Shown: piece by piece, positions 19,045-28,430 of the stretch | Layout of the letters: each line of letters opens with the position of its first letter | Position numbering within the stretch: the stretch's first letter is position 1 | Notes under the pieces: generated by a model | Databases searched by the model: none | Seen by the model: only the letters and a program-made list of their open reading frames with translations | Told to the model about the DNA's origin: nothing | Translations under genes and position numbers: made by a program | From: Cognaticolwellia sediminilitoris | GTDB lineage: Bacteria > Pseudomonadota > Gammaproteobacteria > Enterobacterales > Alteromonadaceae | Length of the DNA stretch: 64,000 bases | Direction of reading: 5' to 3' | Assembly (NCBI GenBank): GCA_002104535.1 | Contig: NBOG01000005.1 | Location: forward strand, 62,001 to 126,000

Positions 19045-19989
19045 ATGCTGCCTTTATCTTCATTACAGCCGATTAGCCACCCTATTTTTACCCAACATAA
19101 AATTACGGTTCAAGTTAAACGCGACGATCAAATTCATCACATCATTTCCGGTAACAAATGGCGCAAACTCAAATACAATTTATTACAGGCCCAAACAAAT
19201 GGAGCCAAAGGTATCATAACCTTTGGTGGTAGTTATTCAAACCATATCCATGCCTGTGCATTTGCTTGCCAACAACAGAAATTACCTGTTATTGGTATCA
19301 TACGTGGTGAAGCTAAAAACCAAGATAATTATACTTTATTATGGGCTAAATATTGGGGGATGCAACTTAGCTTTGTTGACAGAAAAACCTACCGACAACG
19401 AGGTGAACAAGTTTACCTTCAAGCATTACAAAAACAATATCCCGAACATCTTATAATTCCGGAGGGTGGAAGTAATCAGTTAGCATTACCTGGCGTTGCA
19501 GAAATAATAAATGAATTAAATCAACAAGCTGATTTTGACACACTGATAACACCTGTTGGCAGCGGCGGTACTTTAGCTGGGCTGATTGTTGGTGATAAAA
19601 ATCAGCATAACTTACTGGGTATTGCGGTGTTAAAGCAACAAGGTTATTTAGAAAATTCGGTGCAAGCGTTGTTACCTATTAGCGCTAAGAATGCGAATAA
19701 TTGGCGAATATTAAACGACTACCATCTTGGCGGATATGCCAAATTTAGCCCGCAAGACGCTAATAAAATAAGAGAGTTTAGTCGTGTAGTAGGTATTGAT
19801 TTCGAACCAGTTTATTCTGGAAAAATGATCTTAGCGCTTTTAGCGTTGATTGAATCTGGCTATTTCCCTGCTCATCACCGTATTGTTATTTTACATACTG
19901 GCGGACTGCAAGGACTTGGGGGGTTAATCGAGCGAGGAATACTTATGCCGAACGAATGGCCTTCTCTACCTGAGCTAACGGCTCAGTAA
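19045..19989 (+). CDS. PLP-dependent D-cysteine desulfhydrase / ACC deaminase family protein
   Basis: A fold-type II PLP enzyme of 314 residues. The motif SGNKWRKLKYNL carries the PLP-binding Lys; GGSYSNH and the Gly-rich phosphate loop TPVGSGGTLAG match the family that includes DcyD and 1-aminocyclopropane-1-carboxylate deaminases. Which substrate it uses cannot be told from sequence; D-cysteine desulfhydrase is the likelier role in a marine gammaproteobacterium. The ATG at 19045 is chosen over one at 18931 because homology starts here and the longer form would overlap mshI. The last 47 bases overlap the 3' end of the convergent csrD gene. It is an unusual guest between csrD and the msh operon. 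Confidence 0.85.
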   Translation: MLPLSSLQPISHPIFTQHKITVQVKRDDQIHHIISGNKWRKLKYNLLQAQTNGAKGIITFGGSYSNHIHACAFACQQQKLPVIGIIRGEAKNQDNYTLLWAKYWGMQLSFVDRKTYRQRGEQVYLQALQKQYPEHLIIPEGGSNQLALPGVAEIINELNQQADFDTLITPVGSGGTLAGLIVGDKNQHNLLGIAVLKQQGYLENSVQALLPISAKNANNWRILNDYHLGGYAKFSPQDANKIREFSRVVGIDFEPVYSGKMILALLALIESGYFPAHHRIVILHTGGLQGLGGLIERGILMPNEWPSLPELTAQ

Positions 19990-21793
19990 AGAAGTGACCT
20001 TGTCCGCCTTTAACGCCAAGCTGCATTAAAGTACGCCACTCAGTTTGATTTTCAACACCTAAAGCATAAATAGGGATATCCTTGGCTTCCGCTAAGGCCT
20101 TCAAACTTTGGATAAAAACTTGATTTTCTGTTTTTTTATCAATATCGAGAACAATACTTCTGTGTAACTTCATGGCATAAATTGGATAAACATTAATATA
20201 CAATGCACTAACTACATACTGGCCTACTTTATCTGCAACAACGTTAATACCTGCAGAATTTATTGTATTTAACACCGAGGGTAAATCCACTAAATGATTA
20301 ACCAGTTGATATTCACTAATTTCGATCATTATCCGGCCTTTCACTTCTGAAAAACGTTGTACAATTTCCAAAAACTTATCGCTAAAACCTTTTGATAATA
20401 GTGAGTCAATAGAGATATTTATGCTGTAAACGTCTTCTTGGTATTTTTCAGTCGCTAAAATTCGGCAAACTTGCTCTAAAATAAGTAAGTCTATTTGCAC
20501 CGTTAAGCCACACTTTTTCGCCATAGGTAAAAACACTCGTGCTCCAATTAAAGCACCACTTTTTTCGCTCACCTTGGTTAAAACTTCATAGTGTAAAGTT
20601 TTTTCACTTTCACTAGCAATCACGGGTTGATAGAACTGAACAAAGCGGTTACTACTAATAGCGGCAGTTAAAAAAGTTCGCCACTTTAATGAACCCTTTG
20701 CCTTAACGGCCTCTAATTCGCCTACTTTAAACATGAACCACTGAGATGGCCCTTGTAATTGTGCTGAACGTAACGCCATGTCTGCTTCAGACATAATTTG
20801 ATAGGGCACTTGTTCACCGCTGAAATAACTCATGCCGATATGAACAAATTCTTCATGGTTTATCCCAATAGGAAGCACAACTGTTTGTAAGTTTTTCAGT
20901 AAGCGCTCGGCCAGCTTTTCAACTTCATTAATAAATGCGCCAGGTAAAAGTACTGATAATTCATATTCACTTTGTCGAGCAATGAAATAACTAGGTTGAT
21001 CATGCAGTCGTTGCTTAGTAACTTGGATGAGTGCTGACAATAACGTCATTGCTTGTTGATAACCATAAAGGTTTTGCACCAATTCTAGCTCTTTAAAATG
21101 TATCAACATGACTGCGCCTTGGGCATCTTCCTCTTTAACAAAAGCTTGCAAGCGATTATCAAAAAAAGCACGATTACCGATACGCGTTTCTTGGTCTAAT
21201 AATGCACTTGATCTTATATTCTGATCCCAGACAATATCACTGGCAATATTGGCTTTTATACGGTGCTGCAATTGGTGAATGGCCAAGGTAACAATATCAT
21301 TCCCTTCAGTTGAATCATTCAAAACAATATCTGTGGCACTACCCTCTATTACTGCATGATGTGCCCAATCTTCTAATTTCTGTAATGGTTTGAAACTGAC
21401 TTCAAACTCTTGCGCAATTCTTTTACACAATATAAAAGCAATGGCTAACATTATTATTGTAAATACAATAAATAGAGGCGAGGTAAATACCAAAGAAGTT
21501 GGCTCCTGAAATGTTAAATACCAGCGACTATTATTTATCTTTAACTGACGATATTGAGTTGTTTCAATAAGTTCTAAACGAGGGAAGTGAGGACTAGTAA
21601 ATATTTTTGTACTAGCAAAAGAGGTCAGTTGTTGATCGCTTAATTCTAATGCTTCAAAATTTCGATGTTGGCTATCCTGACTTTGATAAACAGCCACAAT
21701 TGATAAACTACAAACCACGACATAAAGTACCAACAATAAAATTGACAGTGTTTTCAAGGTTTGCTTTTCTAAGGACTTAGCCTTCGGTAACAT
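19943..21793 (-). CDS. csrD: CsrD/MshH-type degenerate GGDEF-EAL regulator
   Basis: A 616-residue membrane protein with two membrane helices (about 15-37 and 105-127), a HAMP-like linker, a GGDEF domain (about 220-365) and an EAL domain (about 385-610). Both catalytic motifs are lost: the GGDEF position reads SEYEL and the EAL position reads EVL, so it should not make or break cyclic di-GMP. This matches CsrD (called MshH in msh loci), which in E. coli targets CsrB/CsrC small RNAs for RNase E decay. The ATG at 21793 follows GGAG; a GTG two codons earlier is less likely. Its 3' end overlaps the convergent PLP enzyme gene. Confidence 0.87.
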   Translation of the reverse strand: MLPKAKSLEKQTLKTLSILLLVLYVVVCSLSIVAVYQSQDSQHRNFEALELSDQQLTSFASTKIFTSPHFPRLELIETTQYRQLKINNSRWYLTFQEPTSLVFTSPLFIVFTIIMLAIAFILCKRIAQEFEVSFKPLQKLEDWAHHAVIEGSATDIVLNDSTEGNDIVTLAIHQLQHRIKANIASDIVWDQNIRSSALLDQETRIGNRAFFDNRLQAFVKEEDAQGAVMLIHFKELELVQNLYGYQQAMTLLSALIQVTKQRLHDQPSYFIARQSEYELSVLLPGAFINEVEKLAERLLKNLQTVVLPIGINHEEFVHIGMSYFSGEQVPYQIMSEADMALRSAQLQGPSQWFMFKVGELEAVKAKGSLKWRTFLTAAISSNRFVQFYQPVIASESEKTLHYEVLTKVSEKSGALIGARVFLPMAKKCGLTVQIDLLILEQVCRILATEKYQEDVYSINISIDSLLSKGFSDKFLEIVQRFSEVKGRIMIEISEYQLVNHLVDLPSVLNTINSAGINVVADKVGQYVVSALYINVYPIYAMKLHRSIVLDIDKKTENQVFIQSLKALAEAKDIPIYALGVENQTEWRTLMQLGVKGGQGHFFTEPLAQVEKAIRSA

Positions 21794-22090
21794 GAGCACT
21801 CCATCGCTAAATAAACTATTTCTGCATTATTAAACTGATGTGTAAATAATTACATCAATGACATTGTTCATTTCTATCGAATTAAAATAGGTTTACTTAT
21901 AATTTAAACGGGGGTTTACGTTTACAATTAGTATTGCTTCCATTGTAGACGATAAAATAATTAATTTATTATTAATTACAATCAACACCATATTTTATTG
22001 TGAAAAACCGCTAAGTTACTTTCATTATTCTTACACAATGCCACTTAAACTATTAATCGAATGAACTATAAATCAACAATTTTTAGCCAT

Positions 22091-22128
22091 AAAAAAACCC
22101 TGAGCTCATGAATGAGTTCAGGGTTTTT
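22091..22128 (-). terminator. Terminator of the rpsF-priB-rpsR-rplI operon
   Basis: A long stem (ACCCTGAGCTCAT paired with ATGAGTTCAGGGT, one G-T pair) flanked by A and T runs, 21 bases after the rplI stop codon. T run on the minus strand. Confidence 0.9.
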
Positions 22129-22148
22129 GAAGATACTTACTTCAGCGA

Positions 22149-22601
22149 TTAAGCTTCAGCAATAACAACAACTTTAATTGTTGCATCTACATCGTTATGC
22201 ACGTGAATTACGATATCAAATTCACCTGTTTCACGGATGCTACCTAAAGGTAAACGTACTTCAGCTTTAACAACTTCAACACCAGCTTCAGTGATTGCAT
22301 CAGCAATATCACGAGTACCAATTGAACCGAATAATTTACCTTCTTCACCCGCTTTAGAAGCGATAGTGATTTCAGCCAATTCAGTTAATTTAGCAGCACG
22401 TGCTTCAGCAGCAGTTAGTTGCTCAGCAAGTTTTTTCTCTAAGTCAGCGCGACGAGCTTCAAAGTGCTCAACGTTTGCTTTAGAGGCAAAAACAGCTTTA
22501 CCTTTTGGTAATAAAAAGTTACGAGCGTAACCAGATTTAACAGTTACCTTGTCACCAAGACCGCCTAATTTGGCGATTTTATCAAGAAGAATTACTTCCA
22601 T
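22149..22601 (-). CDS. rplI: 50S ribosomal protein L9
   Basis: 150 residues, the usual length. The start [19 protein letters not shown] and [13 protein letters not shown] are the L9 signature; a long helix rich in Glu, Arg and Ala connects to the C-terminal rRNA-binding domain ([10 protein letters not shown]). The ATG at 22601 has AAGGGG nine bases upstream; an in-frame TTG two codons earlier is not needed. Last gene of the rpsF-priB-rpsR-rplI operon, followed by a terminator. Confidence 0.98.
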   Translation of the reverse strand: MEVILLDKIAKLGGLGDKVTVKSGYARNFLLPKGKAVFASKANVEHFEARRADLEKKLAEQLTAAEARAAKLTELAEITIASKAGEEGKLFGSIGTRDIADAITEAGVEVVKAEVRLPLGSIRETGEFDIVIHVHNDVDATIKVVVIAEA

Positions 22602-22621
22602 TTTCAAAACCCCTTATTAGG

Positions 22622-22849
22622 TTACTTATGTAAATCAGTATATGGTAATAACGCTAAGTAACGAGCACGCTTGATCGCACGACCAAGTTGACGTTGATAT
22701 TTAGCACTTGTACCAGTAATACGGCTAGGAACAATTTTACCACTTTCAGTGATATAGTTTCTTAGTACAGCTGTATCTTTATAATCGATTGCAGCAGCAC
22801 CTTCCGCTGAAAAGCGGCAGAACTTACGACGTCTAAAAAAACGAGACAT
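22622..22849 (-). CDS. rpsR: 30S ribosomal protein S18
   Basis: 75 residues: [17 protein letters not shown], then the central [27 protein letters not shown] region and the basic C-terminal helix, all diagnostic of S18. It binds S6 in the small-subunit platform; its partner gene rpsF is in the same operon. The single Cys in RRRKFCRF is common in gammaproteobacterial S18. A clear ribosome binding site (AGGAGA) precedes the ATG. Confidence 0.98.
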   Translation of the reverse strand: MSRFFRRRKFCRFSAEGAAAIDYKDTAVLRNYITESGKIVPSRITGTSAKYQRQLGRAIKRARYLALLPYTDLHK

Positions 22850-22913
22850 GGATTTCTCCTAAAATGGCTAAGTTATTAAGGTGGTAATCACCGTTAATTT
22901 TCTACAGCCTAAA

Positions 22914-23246
22914 TTAAATCATTTCAATTTGTTGAGCATGTAACACTAAAAGCGGATTTCCGTTTCTAGATTCATGACGGTTAATAAACCCCGTCACTTT
23001 AACATTACAGCCTTCAATTAAATCACGAGTTAAGTGTTGTGACACTTTACCTGTTGCTACAACTTGTATTCGCACAAACGCTTGTCTGTTCATGCCTGCT
23101 TCATTTTGTATGGACTTGTGGTCCATTGAAAACTGACAATGTTGAATACCCGCTGGGCTTGTTGACGTTTTAGGTGGCTTAACCACATGGCCGGTCAACA
23201 CTAAGCAATTCTCTAGGCTATTAGTTATAGATAGAGAGTCGGTCAC
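22914..23246 (-). CDS. priB: Primosomal replication protein N (PriB)
   Basis: A single OB-fold single-stranded DNA-binding protein of 110 residues that links PriA and DnaT during replication restart. Recognisable blocks are NCLVLTGHVVKPPKTSTSPAGI, HCQFSMDH and LHAQQIEMI (C-terminal end). The location between rpsF and rpsR is diagnostic. It appears to start with GTG at 23246, seven bases after the rpsF stop codon. Slightly longer than E. coli PriB because of a few extra N-terminal residues. Confidence 0.94.
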   Translation of the reverse strand: MTDSLSITNSLENCLVLTGHVVKPPKTSTSPAGIQHCQFSMDHKSIQNEAGMNRQAFVRIQVVATGKVSQHLTRDLIEGCNVKVTGFINRHESRNGNPLLVLHAQQIEMI

Positions 23247-23253
23247 AGGTTAC

Positions 23254-23670
23254 TTATTCTTCGCTCGCAGCTTCTTCTGCTTGTGGTGCTTCAGCAGCTG
23301 GTGCTTCAGTAACCTCTTTCTTCACTTCGCGACGCTCATCACGACGGTCTTCTTTAGCAACAGCCATAGCTGAAGCTTCAGTTACCGCGCCTTTAGTGCG
23401 CATAATCATGTTACGAATAACTACATCGTTATAACGGAAAGAAGTTTCTAGTTCATCAATAGCAGCTTGAGGCGCTTCAATGTTAATTAAAACATAGTGT
23501 GCTTTGTGCAGTTTATTGATTGGGTAAGCTAATTGGCGACGGCCCCAGTCTTCAAGACGGTGGATTTTACCTTCAGCTGCTGTGACGATGTCACTGTAGC
23601 GCTGAATCATAGCTGGTACTTGTTCACTCTGATCAGGGTGAACCATAAATACGATTTCGTAATGACGCAT
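23254..23670 (-). CDS. rpsF: 30S ribosomal protein S6
   Basis: 138 residues. [21 protein letters not shown], the [14 protein letters not shown] block and the conserved [14 protein letters not shown] identify S6. The C-terminal tail (from about residue 110) is acidic and Ala/Glu/Pro-rich ([18 protein letters not shown]), as in E. coli S6, where RimK adds glutamates to the tail. First gene of the operon; a promoter and a structured leader lie upstream. Confidence 0.98.
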   Translation of the reverse strand: MRHYEIVFMVHPDQSEQVPAMIQRYSDIVTAAEGKIHRLEDWGRRQLAYPINKLHKAHYVLINIEAPQAAIDELETSFRYNDVVIRNMIMRTKGAVTEASAMAVAKEDRRDERREVKKEVTEAPAAEAPQAEEAASEE

Positions 23671-23763
23671 TACGAGCTCCTTACGGTTGTAGCCTCATTG
23701 TCTGGCTCAGCCAACACCAGTTGAGGCAAGGAACAAAAAGTTCAGGCTGAATTAAGGACGCGT
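23671..23763 (-). promoter_or_regulatory. Structured rpsF leader, candidate S6:S18 autoregulatory site
   Basis: Between the putative promoter and rpsF, the minus strand can fold with GCCTCA pairing TGAGGC around an inner TGGC/GCCA hairpin, followed by ACAACCGTAAGGAG just before the start. S6:S18 complexes are known to bind rpsF leaders through a CCG next to a stem in many bacteria. The CCG beside the stem and over the Shine-Dalgarno sequence fits this, but no covariance check was possible. Confidence 0.4.
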
Positions 23764-23792
23764 ATTGTAGGGAAAATGAGCAACAAAGGCAA
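23764..23792 (-). promoter_or_regulatory. Candidate rpsF operon promoter
   Basis: Minus strand TTGCCT (23787-23792), a 17-base spacer and TACAAT (23764-23769). It lies between the terminator of rlmB and the rpsF leader, exactly where the operon promoter is expected. Confidence 0.6.
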
Positions 23793-23885
23793 GCACTAGT
23801 TTTATCCCAATTTTATTAAGTTATGTCTCACTAAGCGAGAATTTAATAGAATTGGTATTTCTTGGTCGATTAAAATTAAGCGCAT

Positions 23886-23914
23886 AAAAAAAAGCCATTA
23901 AAATGGCTTTTTTT
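23886..23914 (-). terminator. Terminator after rlmB
   Basis: AAAAAAAGCCATT pairs with AATGGCTTTTTTT with a tiny loop, giving a symmetric hairpin with T runs on both strands. It closes the rnr-rlmB transcript, about 100 bases after the rlmB stop, and insulates the rpsF promoter. Confidence 0.85.
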
Positions 23915-24014
23915 CAATAACTTAAAATCGTTTTAAACTGCCTACTGATATAAGAGCTAATAGCGACTCTTCATGATTTAAGCGATAATATTTAGAAATA
24001 GCCTAATTAAAAAA

Positions 24015-24773
24015 CTAACTGACACGACGTTGTCTAACAATCTCAAATAAGCAAATGCCTGTCGCAACTGACACATTTAAACTAGACACACTTCCTGCCA
24101 TAGGTAGCTTAACAAGTTGATCACAATTTTCGCGCGTTAAACGACGCATACCTTTACCTTCAGCGCCCATCACTAATGCCATTGGCCCTGATAATTTCTC
24201 ATCGTATAAGCAGTTGTCAGTTTCGCCAGCAGTACCAATAATCCATACGCCCATTTGTTGCAAAGCTTTCATGGTTCTTGATAAATTTGTAACTTGAACA
24301 AGTGGCACTGATTCAGCAGCTCCGACAGCAACTTTTCGAACCGTTGCAGTTACTCTAGCGGCATTATCTTTTGGCACTATGATAGCTTGCACACCAGCGG
24401 CGTCAGCATTTCGTAAACAGGCACCAAGATTATGCGGATCAGTTACACCGTCTAAAATTAACAAAAATGGCGCTTCGCCTTTACGTTCGGCCTCGGCAAG
24501 AATTTCATCGATATCAGCTTCAGTGAAAGTTTTACCTGGCTTTACGCGTGCCACAACACCTTGGTGCTGCTCACCTTCACTTTTCTCATCTAGCACCTTA
24601 CGGTTGGCCATTTGTGCAGGAATACCAAATTTTCGCGCTAAATTAATTATAGGCATTAGGCGATCATCTTCACGCCCTTTCAATAGCCATAATTCAATAA
24701 ACCTTTCCGGTGCGCTTTCAATCAGTGCTTGTACTGCATGAATACCAAATGCCAGTTCTTCTTGCTTAGCCAT
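24015..24773 (-). CDS. rlmB: 23S rRNA (guanosine-2'-O-)-methyltransferase RlmB
   Basis: A SpoU-family (SPOUT) methyltransferase of 252 residues that methylates Gm2251 of 23S rRNA. It has an N-terminal substrate-binding domain ([10 protein letters not shown]) and the three SpoU motifs: [38 protein letters not shown] and [20 protein letters not shown], the last forming the trefoil knot. It lies downstream of rnr in the same orientation, the standard gammaproteobacterial pair. Confidence 0.96.
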   Translation of the reverse strand: MAKQEELAFGIHAVQALIESAPERFIELWLLKGREDDRLMPIINLARKFGIPAQMANRKVLDEKSEGEQHQGVVARVKPGKTFTEADIDEILAEAERKGEAPFLLILDGVTDPHNLGACLRNADAAGVQAIIVPKDNAARVTATVRKVAVGAAESVPLVQVTNLSRTMKALQQMGVWIIGTAGETDNCLYDEKLSGPMALVMGAEGKGMRRLTRENCDQLVKLPMAGSVSSLNVSVATGICLFEIVRQRRVS

Positions 24774-24869
24774 AAATACGGTTTCTTTTCTCTATTAAAT
24801 CAATTGTTAGTAAAGCTATATGTATACAACCTATTTCGCGCACTCTCTGATTCAGCACGCGCTTAATGA

Positions 24870-27329
24870 TTAGTCGGTTGTTTTTCTAGCATTTTTACCT
24901 GGACGCTTTTTTCTAGCCTTGCGCTTTTTAGCCTTAGTAGTTGCTTTATCACTGGCTTTAGTTGCAGGTTTAACGGCTTTATTATCCGCTGTCGTTCTTT
25001 CATCAAAGCTTGATTTTTTAAGCGATGACTTGCCATCTGCGCGTTTACCACGCTTATGCTTATCACTACTTTTACCCTTAGTCGCTGGTTTTGCACGCTT
25101 TAATACTGCATCAGCGCCCGCCATGGCTAAATCAATTTTTTTCTCATCAAGATTAACCGCAGCAACTTGTACTTCGACAGTATCACCAATACGATATTTC
25201 ACACCGCTATTTTCACCTGACAAACACATACGAACATCGTCAAAATGGTAATAGTCACGGCCTAATGAAGTAATATGAACTAAGCCTTCGATATGCAAAT
25301 CAGCTAAGCGAACAAATAAACCAAAGTTAGTCACTGTCGATATCACACCGGTAAAAGTATCACCGATATGGTCTTGCATATATTCACACTTTAACCAATC
25401 AGAGACATCGCGCGTGGCATCATCTGCACGGCGTTCTGTCATCGAACAATGCTCACCAAGCTCAATCACGGCTTCAGGTGTATAACTATGCGCACCAGCA
25501 TTAGCTTCATTGTATGCTTGCTCATTTAAAATGGCTTTTATAACCCGATGAACAACCAGATCCGGATATCGGCGAATTGGCGAGGTAAAGTGACTATACG
25601 AAGGTAATGCTAAGCCAAAGTGACCAATATTATCACTTTGATAAACCGCTTGACGCATTGAGCGCAAAAGCATGGTTTGGATAAGTTCGTAATCAGGACG
25701 ACCGGCAATTTTTTCTAAAATATGGCAATAGTCTTGAGGCTCTGGTTGAGCTTTGCGCTCTCCCATTGAGGATAAATCTAGGCCAAGCTCATTAACGTAA
25801 CTTATAAAGTTATTATATTTATCTTCACTAGGCTTATCATGAACACGGAATAGACCTGGTTTTTTGTGTTTATCAATGAATTCAGCCGTGGCTACATTGG
25901 CTAAAATCATACATTCTTCAATGATTTTATGCGCGTCGTTTCGCACCATGGCAACGATAGATTCAATTTTTCGAGTACTGTTAAACAGAAATTGTGATTC
26001 TGTGGTTTCAAAAGCAATAGCGCCACGCTTGGTACGAGCCAACGTTAACACTTGGTACATTTTATTGAGGTTTTCTAAATCAGGCACTAACGCTTGATAC
26101 TGTGTTTTTAATTCGGCGCGATAGTCTTCATCTTTTTGCTCTGGGTTTACCCCAAGGATTGTCGCGACTTTACTGTAAGTAAAGCGTGCTTTCGAACGCA
26201 TAACTGCAGAATAGAACTTAGAATCTGCCAGCTCGCCTGTGGCACTGATAGACATTTCACAAACCATACACAGGCGATCAACATCGGGGTTTAATGAACA
26301 GAGACCATTTGATAGTTTTTCCGGTAACATCGGAATAACTTGGCTCGGAAAATACACTGAATTACCACGTGCAATCGCTTCATCATCAAGCGGTGTTTTA
26401 GTACGAACATAGTAACTAACATCGGCGATAGCAACCCATAAAGTCCAACCACCTTCAGGCTTAGGTCGACAATAAACTGCATCATCAAAATCACGTGCAT
26501 CTTCACCATCAATGGTGACTAAAGGTAAGTCGCGTAAATCAACTCTTGGCGCTTTGGCTGACTCTTCTACTTCATCAGAAATTTCGCTCACTTGAGCAAT
26601 AACTTCAGGGGAGAATTGATGAGGCAAATCGTGCTCACGCAAGGCTATTTCAATTTCCATACCCGGGGCCATATGTTCGCCGAGCACTTCAATAACTTGC
26701 CCAACGGCATTGGAACGTTTTGTAGGTCTTTGAATAACATCAACAACGACCACTTGGCCATGGCGAGCGCCTAATTTTTTATCTGGTTGGATCAAAATAT
26801 CTTGCTGAATGCGTGGATCATCAGGAACGACACAAGCTATATGATGGTCAACATAAAAGCGCCCAACAACTCCAGCCGTACGAGGTTTCACGACATCAAG
26901 AATTTTTATTTCTTTACGGCCTTTACGATCTGAACGATCGAGCAAAATAGCTTCAACTATATCGCCGTGGATAACTCGTTTCATTTCATAAGATGAAATA
27001 TATAAGTCTTTATCGCCATTGTCAGGCGCAAAAAAACCAAAACCATCTCGATGGCCAATCACTTTACCGGTGAGCACATCGCGACGATCTGCTACGGCAT
27101 ATTGTTTAAATTTATTAAAAACAATTTGGCCACTATTTTCCATCGCACGTAAGCGATGTTTTAAGCCCACAAGCATATCTTCATCAGTGTATTGTAACTG
27201 TTGAACTAAGGCTTTAAATGTAGGTGGGATGTTTGATTTTTCGATCAATGACAGTAACAGCTCTCGGCTTGCTACGGGTTTATCATATTTGCCAGCTTCT
27301 CGCTGTTGGTGTGGGTCTTTTTCGATCAC
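24870..27329 (-). CDS. rnr: Ribonuclease R
   Basis: A 3'-5' exoribonuclease of 819 residues that degrades structured RNA. An N-terminal winged-helix-like domain is followed by two cold-shock domains, the RNB catalytic domain with the metal-binding block DGEDARDFDDAVY (about 272-285), an S1 domain (about 645-730) and a Lys/Arg-rich tail (about 740-819) typical of RNase R. It appears to start with GTG at 27329. The long basic tail is A-rich in codons but in frame to the stop. Confidence 0.96.
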   Translation of the reverse strand: MIEKDPHQQREAGKYDKPVASRELLLSLIEKSNIPPTFKALVQQLQYTDEDMLVGLKHRLRAMENSGQIVFNKFKQYAVADRRDVLTGKVIGHRDGFGFFAPDNGDKDLYISSYEMKRVIHGDIVEAILLDRSDRKGRKEIKILDVVKPRTAGVVGRFYVDHHIACVVPDDPRIQQDILIQPDKKLGARHGQVVVVDVIQRPTKRSNAVGQVIEVLGEHMAPGMEIEIALREHDLPHQFSPEVIAQVSEISDEVEESAKAPRVDLRDLPLVTIDGEDARDFDDAVYCRPKPEGGWTLWVAIADVSYYVRTKTPLDDEAIARGNSVYFPSQVIPMLPEKLSNGLCSLNPDVDRLCMVCEMSISATGELADSKFYSAVMRSKARFTYSKVATILGVNPEQKDEDYRAELKTQYQALVPDLENLNKMYQVLTLARTKRGAIAFETTESQFLFNSTRKIESIVAMVRNDAHKIIEECMILANVATAEFIDKHKKPGLFRVHDKPSEDKYNNFISYVNELGLDLSSMGERKAQPEPQDYCHILEKIAGRPDYELIQTMLLRSMRQAVYQSDNIGHFGLALPSYSHFTSPIRRYPDLVVHRVIKAILNEQAYNEANAGAHSYTPEAVIELGEHCSMTERRADDATRDVSDWLKCEYMQDHIGDTFTGVISTVTNFGLFVRLADLHIEGLVHITSLGRDYYHFDDVRMCLSGENSGVKYRIGDTVEVQVAAVNLDEKKIDLAMAGADAVLKRAKPATKGKSSDKHKRGKRADGKSSLKKSSFDERTTADNKAVKPATKASDKATTKAKKRKARKKRPGKNARKTTD

Positions 27330-27562
27330 TTTTATTCTATGTTGGTTTTTTGTTTAGTATATCGTAGATTAACGTTATACCCAAACTACTTCAAATTGTT
27401 GATTCAGTATAAATTAGCAACAAAGCTAGGTCTAGCTTCAAGTACTGGCTTAGCGTTTCATATCTGTGCTTTATTATCGTTATAGTTAACTTGTGATTTA
27501 AAGTAACTCTACTTGCTTGAGGTGGTATTCAAGAAAATCTTCCAAGTTAATAAATAAAACGG
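27330..27562. other. motX-rnr intergenic region with a repeat-like fragment
   Basis: No gene seen. Bases 27374-27391 (ATACCCAAACTACTTCAA) resemble a short extragenic repeat that I recall from Vibrio and Alteromonadales genomes. No terminator for motX is obvious, so motX may be read through into rnr. Confidence 0.3.
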
Positions 27563-28180
27563 TTAATACTTTCCGCTTTTAGCGGCATTTACTACCCGCG
27601 TTGGCAATTTGTTCTCAAGTTTAGCTAAATGCGAAGCTATTACTTGATGCTCTTTTTTATCATCCGTAACTGACTGATGTAATTGTGCATATAGCTCAGG
27701 AAAATCTAGTGGGCTACCATGACCGTCCGAATATATATTAGCTAATCTCAATTGTGCTTTTAAATTCTTCAAAGCTGCAGACTCTTTTAAGAAAATAATC
27801 GCTTGCTGAATATCAACTTGAACAAATTTACCGACATGATAATAACGCCCCATTTGCTCAAGTGCTTCAGACAACCCTTGATCAGCAGCAGCCTGCATAT
27901 AATGTAGGCCTAGCGGTACATCTTTTTTAATACACACGCCATAAGCTAGCATGTCGCCCCAGAGAAATTGGTATGAAGGCATTTGAGACTTTACTGCACG
28001 TGCTTCAATATCTTGCACTAGTTGACAGTCATCAATTACCACCTGGCTTAGGTGCTTATTTTCTTTGATAAGATCGAGCAAGACATTATCACTATAAATT
28101 TGCACAGCCGTTAATTCAGCAGCAGAAGCACTGATAACCTGCGTTATTGTAAGTAATATCGCGATAAATAAGCGTTGCAT
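27563..28180 (-). CDS. motX: Sodium-type polar flagellar motor protein MotX
   Basis: A secreted protein of 205 residues: signal peptide ending near SASA, then Sel1-like repeats (GDMLAYGVCIKKDVPLGLHY, EQMGRYYHVGKFVQVDIQQA and AQLRLANIYSDGHGSPLDF). The block VVIDDCQLVQDIEARA is diagnostic of MotX, which with MotY forms the T-ring that holds the PomAB stator around Na+-driven polar flagella. Location beside rnr is the same as I recall for Vibrio. The ATG at 28180 follows AAGAGG; an ATG seven codons earlier lacks a ribosome binding site. It shows that the cell is probably motile by a sodium motor. Confidence 0.9.
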   Translation of the reverse strand: MQRLFIAILLTITQVISASAAELTAVQIYSDNVLLDLIKENKHLSQVVIDDCQLVQDIEARAVKSQMPSYQFLWGDMLAYGVCIKKDVPLGLHYMQAAADQGLSEALEQMGRYYHVGKFVQVDIQQAIIFLKESAALKNLKAQLRLANIYSDGHGSPLDFPELYAQLHQSVTDDKKEHQVIASHLAKLENKLPTRVVNAAKSGKY

Positions 28181-28430
28181 AATACCTCTTGGGTCTGTCA
28201 TTTAATTCTCATCGTACTTAATGTTATATCGTCACAATATGACAATTACTTTAATTATAAATTTTAGCTCTTTAGTATTAGAGCGTTTAGCCTCAAGAAA
28301 CTAAGCAAGTATAATACCAATGGAGACTAGTGTCTTCAGCTTAATAAAATACCGCGATAAGCTATCTAAGCTTGCACTCTTTACGAGAAAATATAACAAT
28401 GGCGAAGATGTGAGCAGCTAGGTGTGTTAA

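Noticed and set aside
19943-21793. Active diguanylate cyclase/phosphodiesterase.
   Set aside because: Both GGDEF and EAL signature residues are lost (SEYEL and EVL), which fits CsrD rather than an enzyme.
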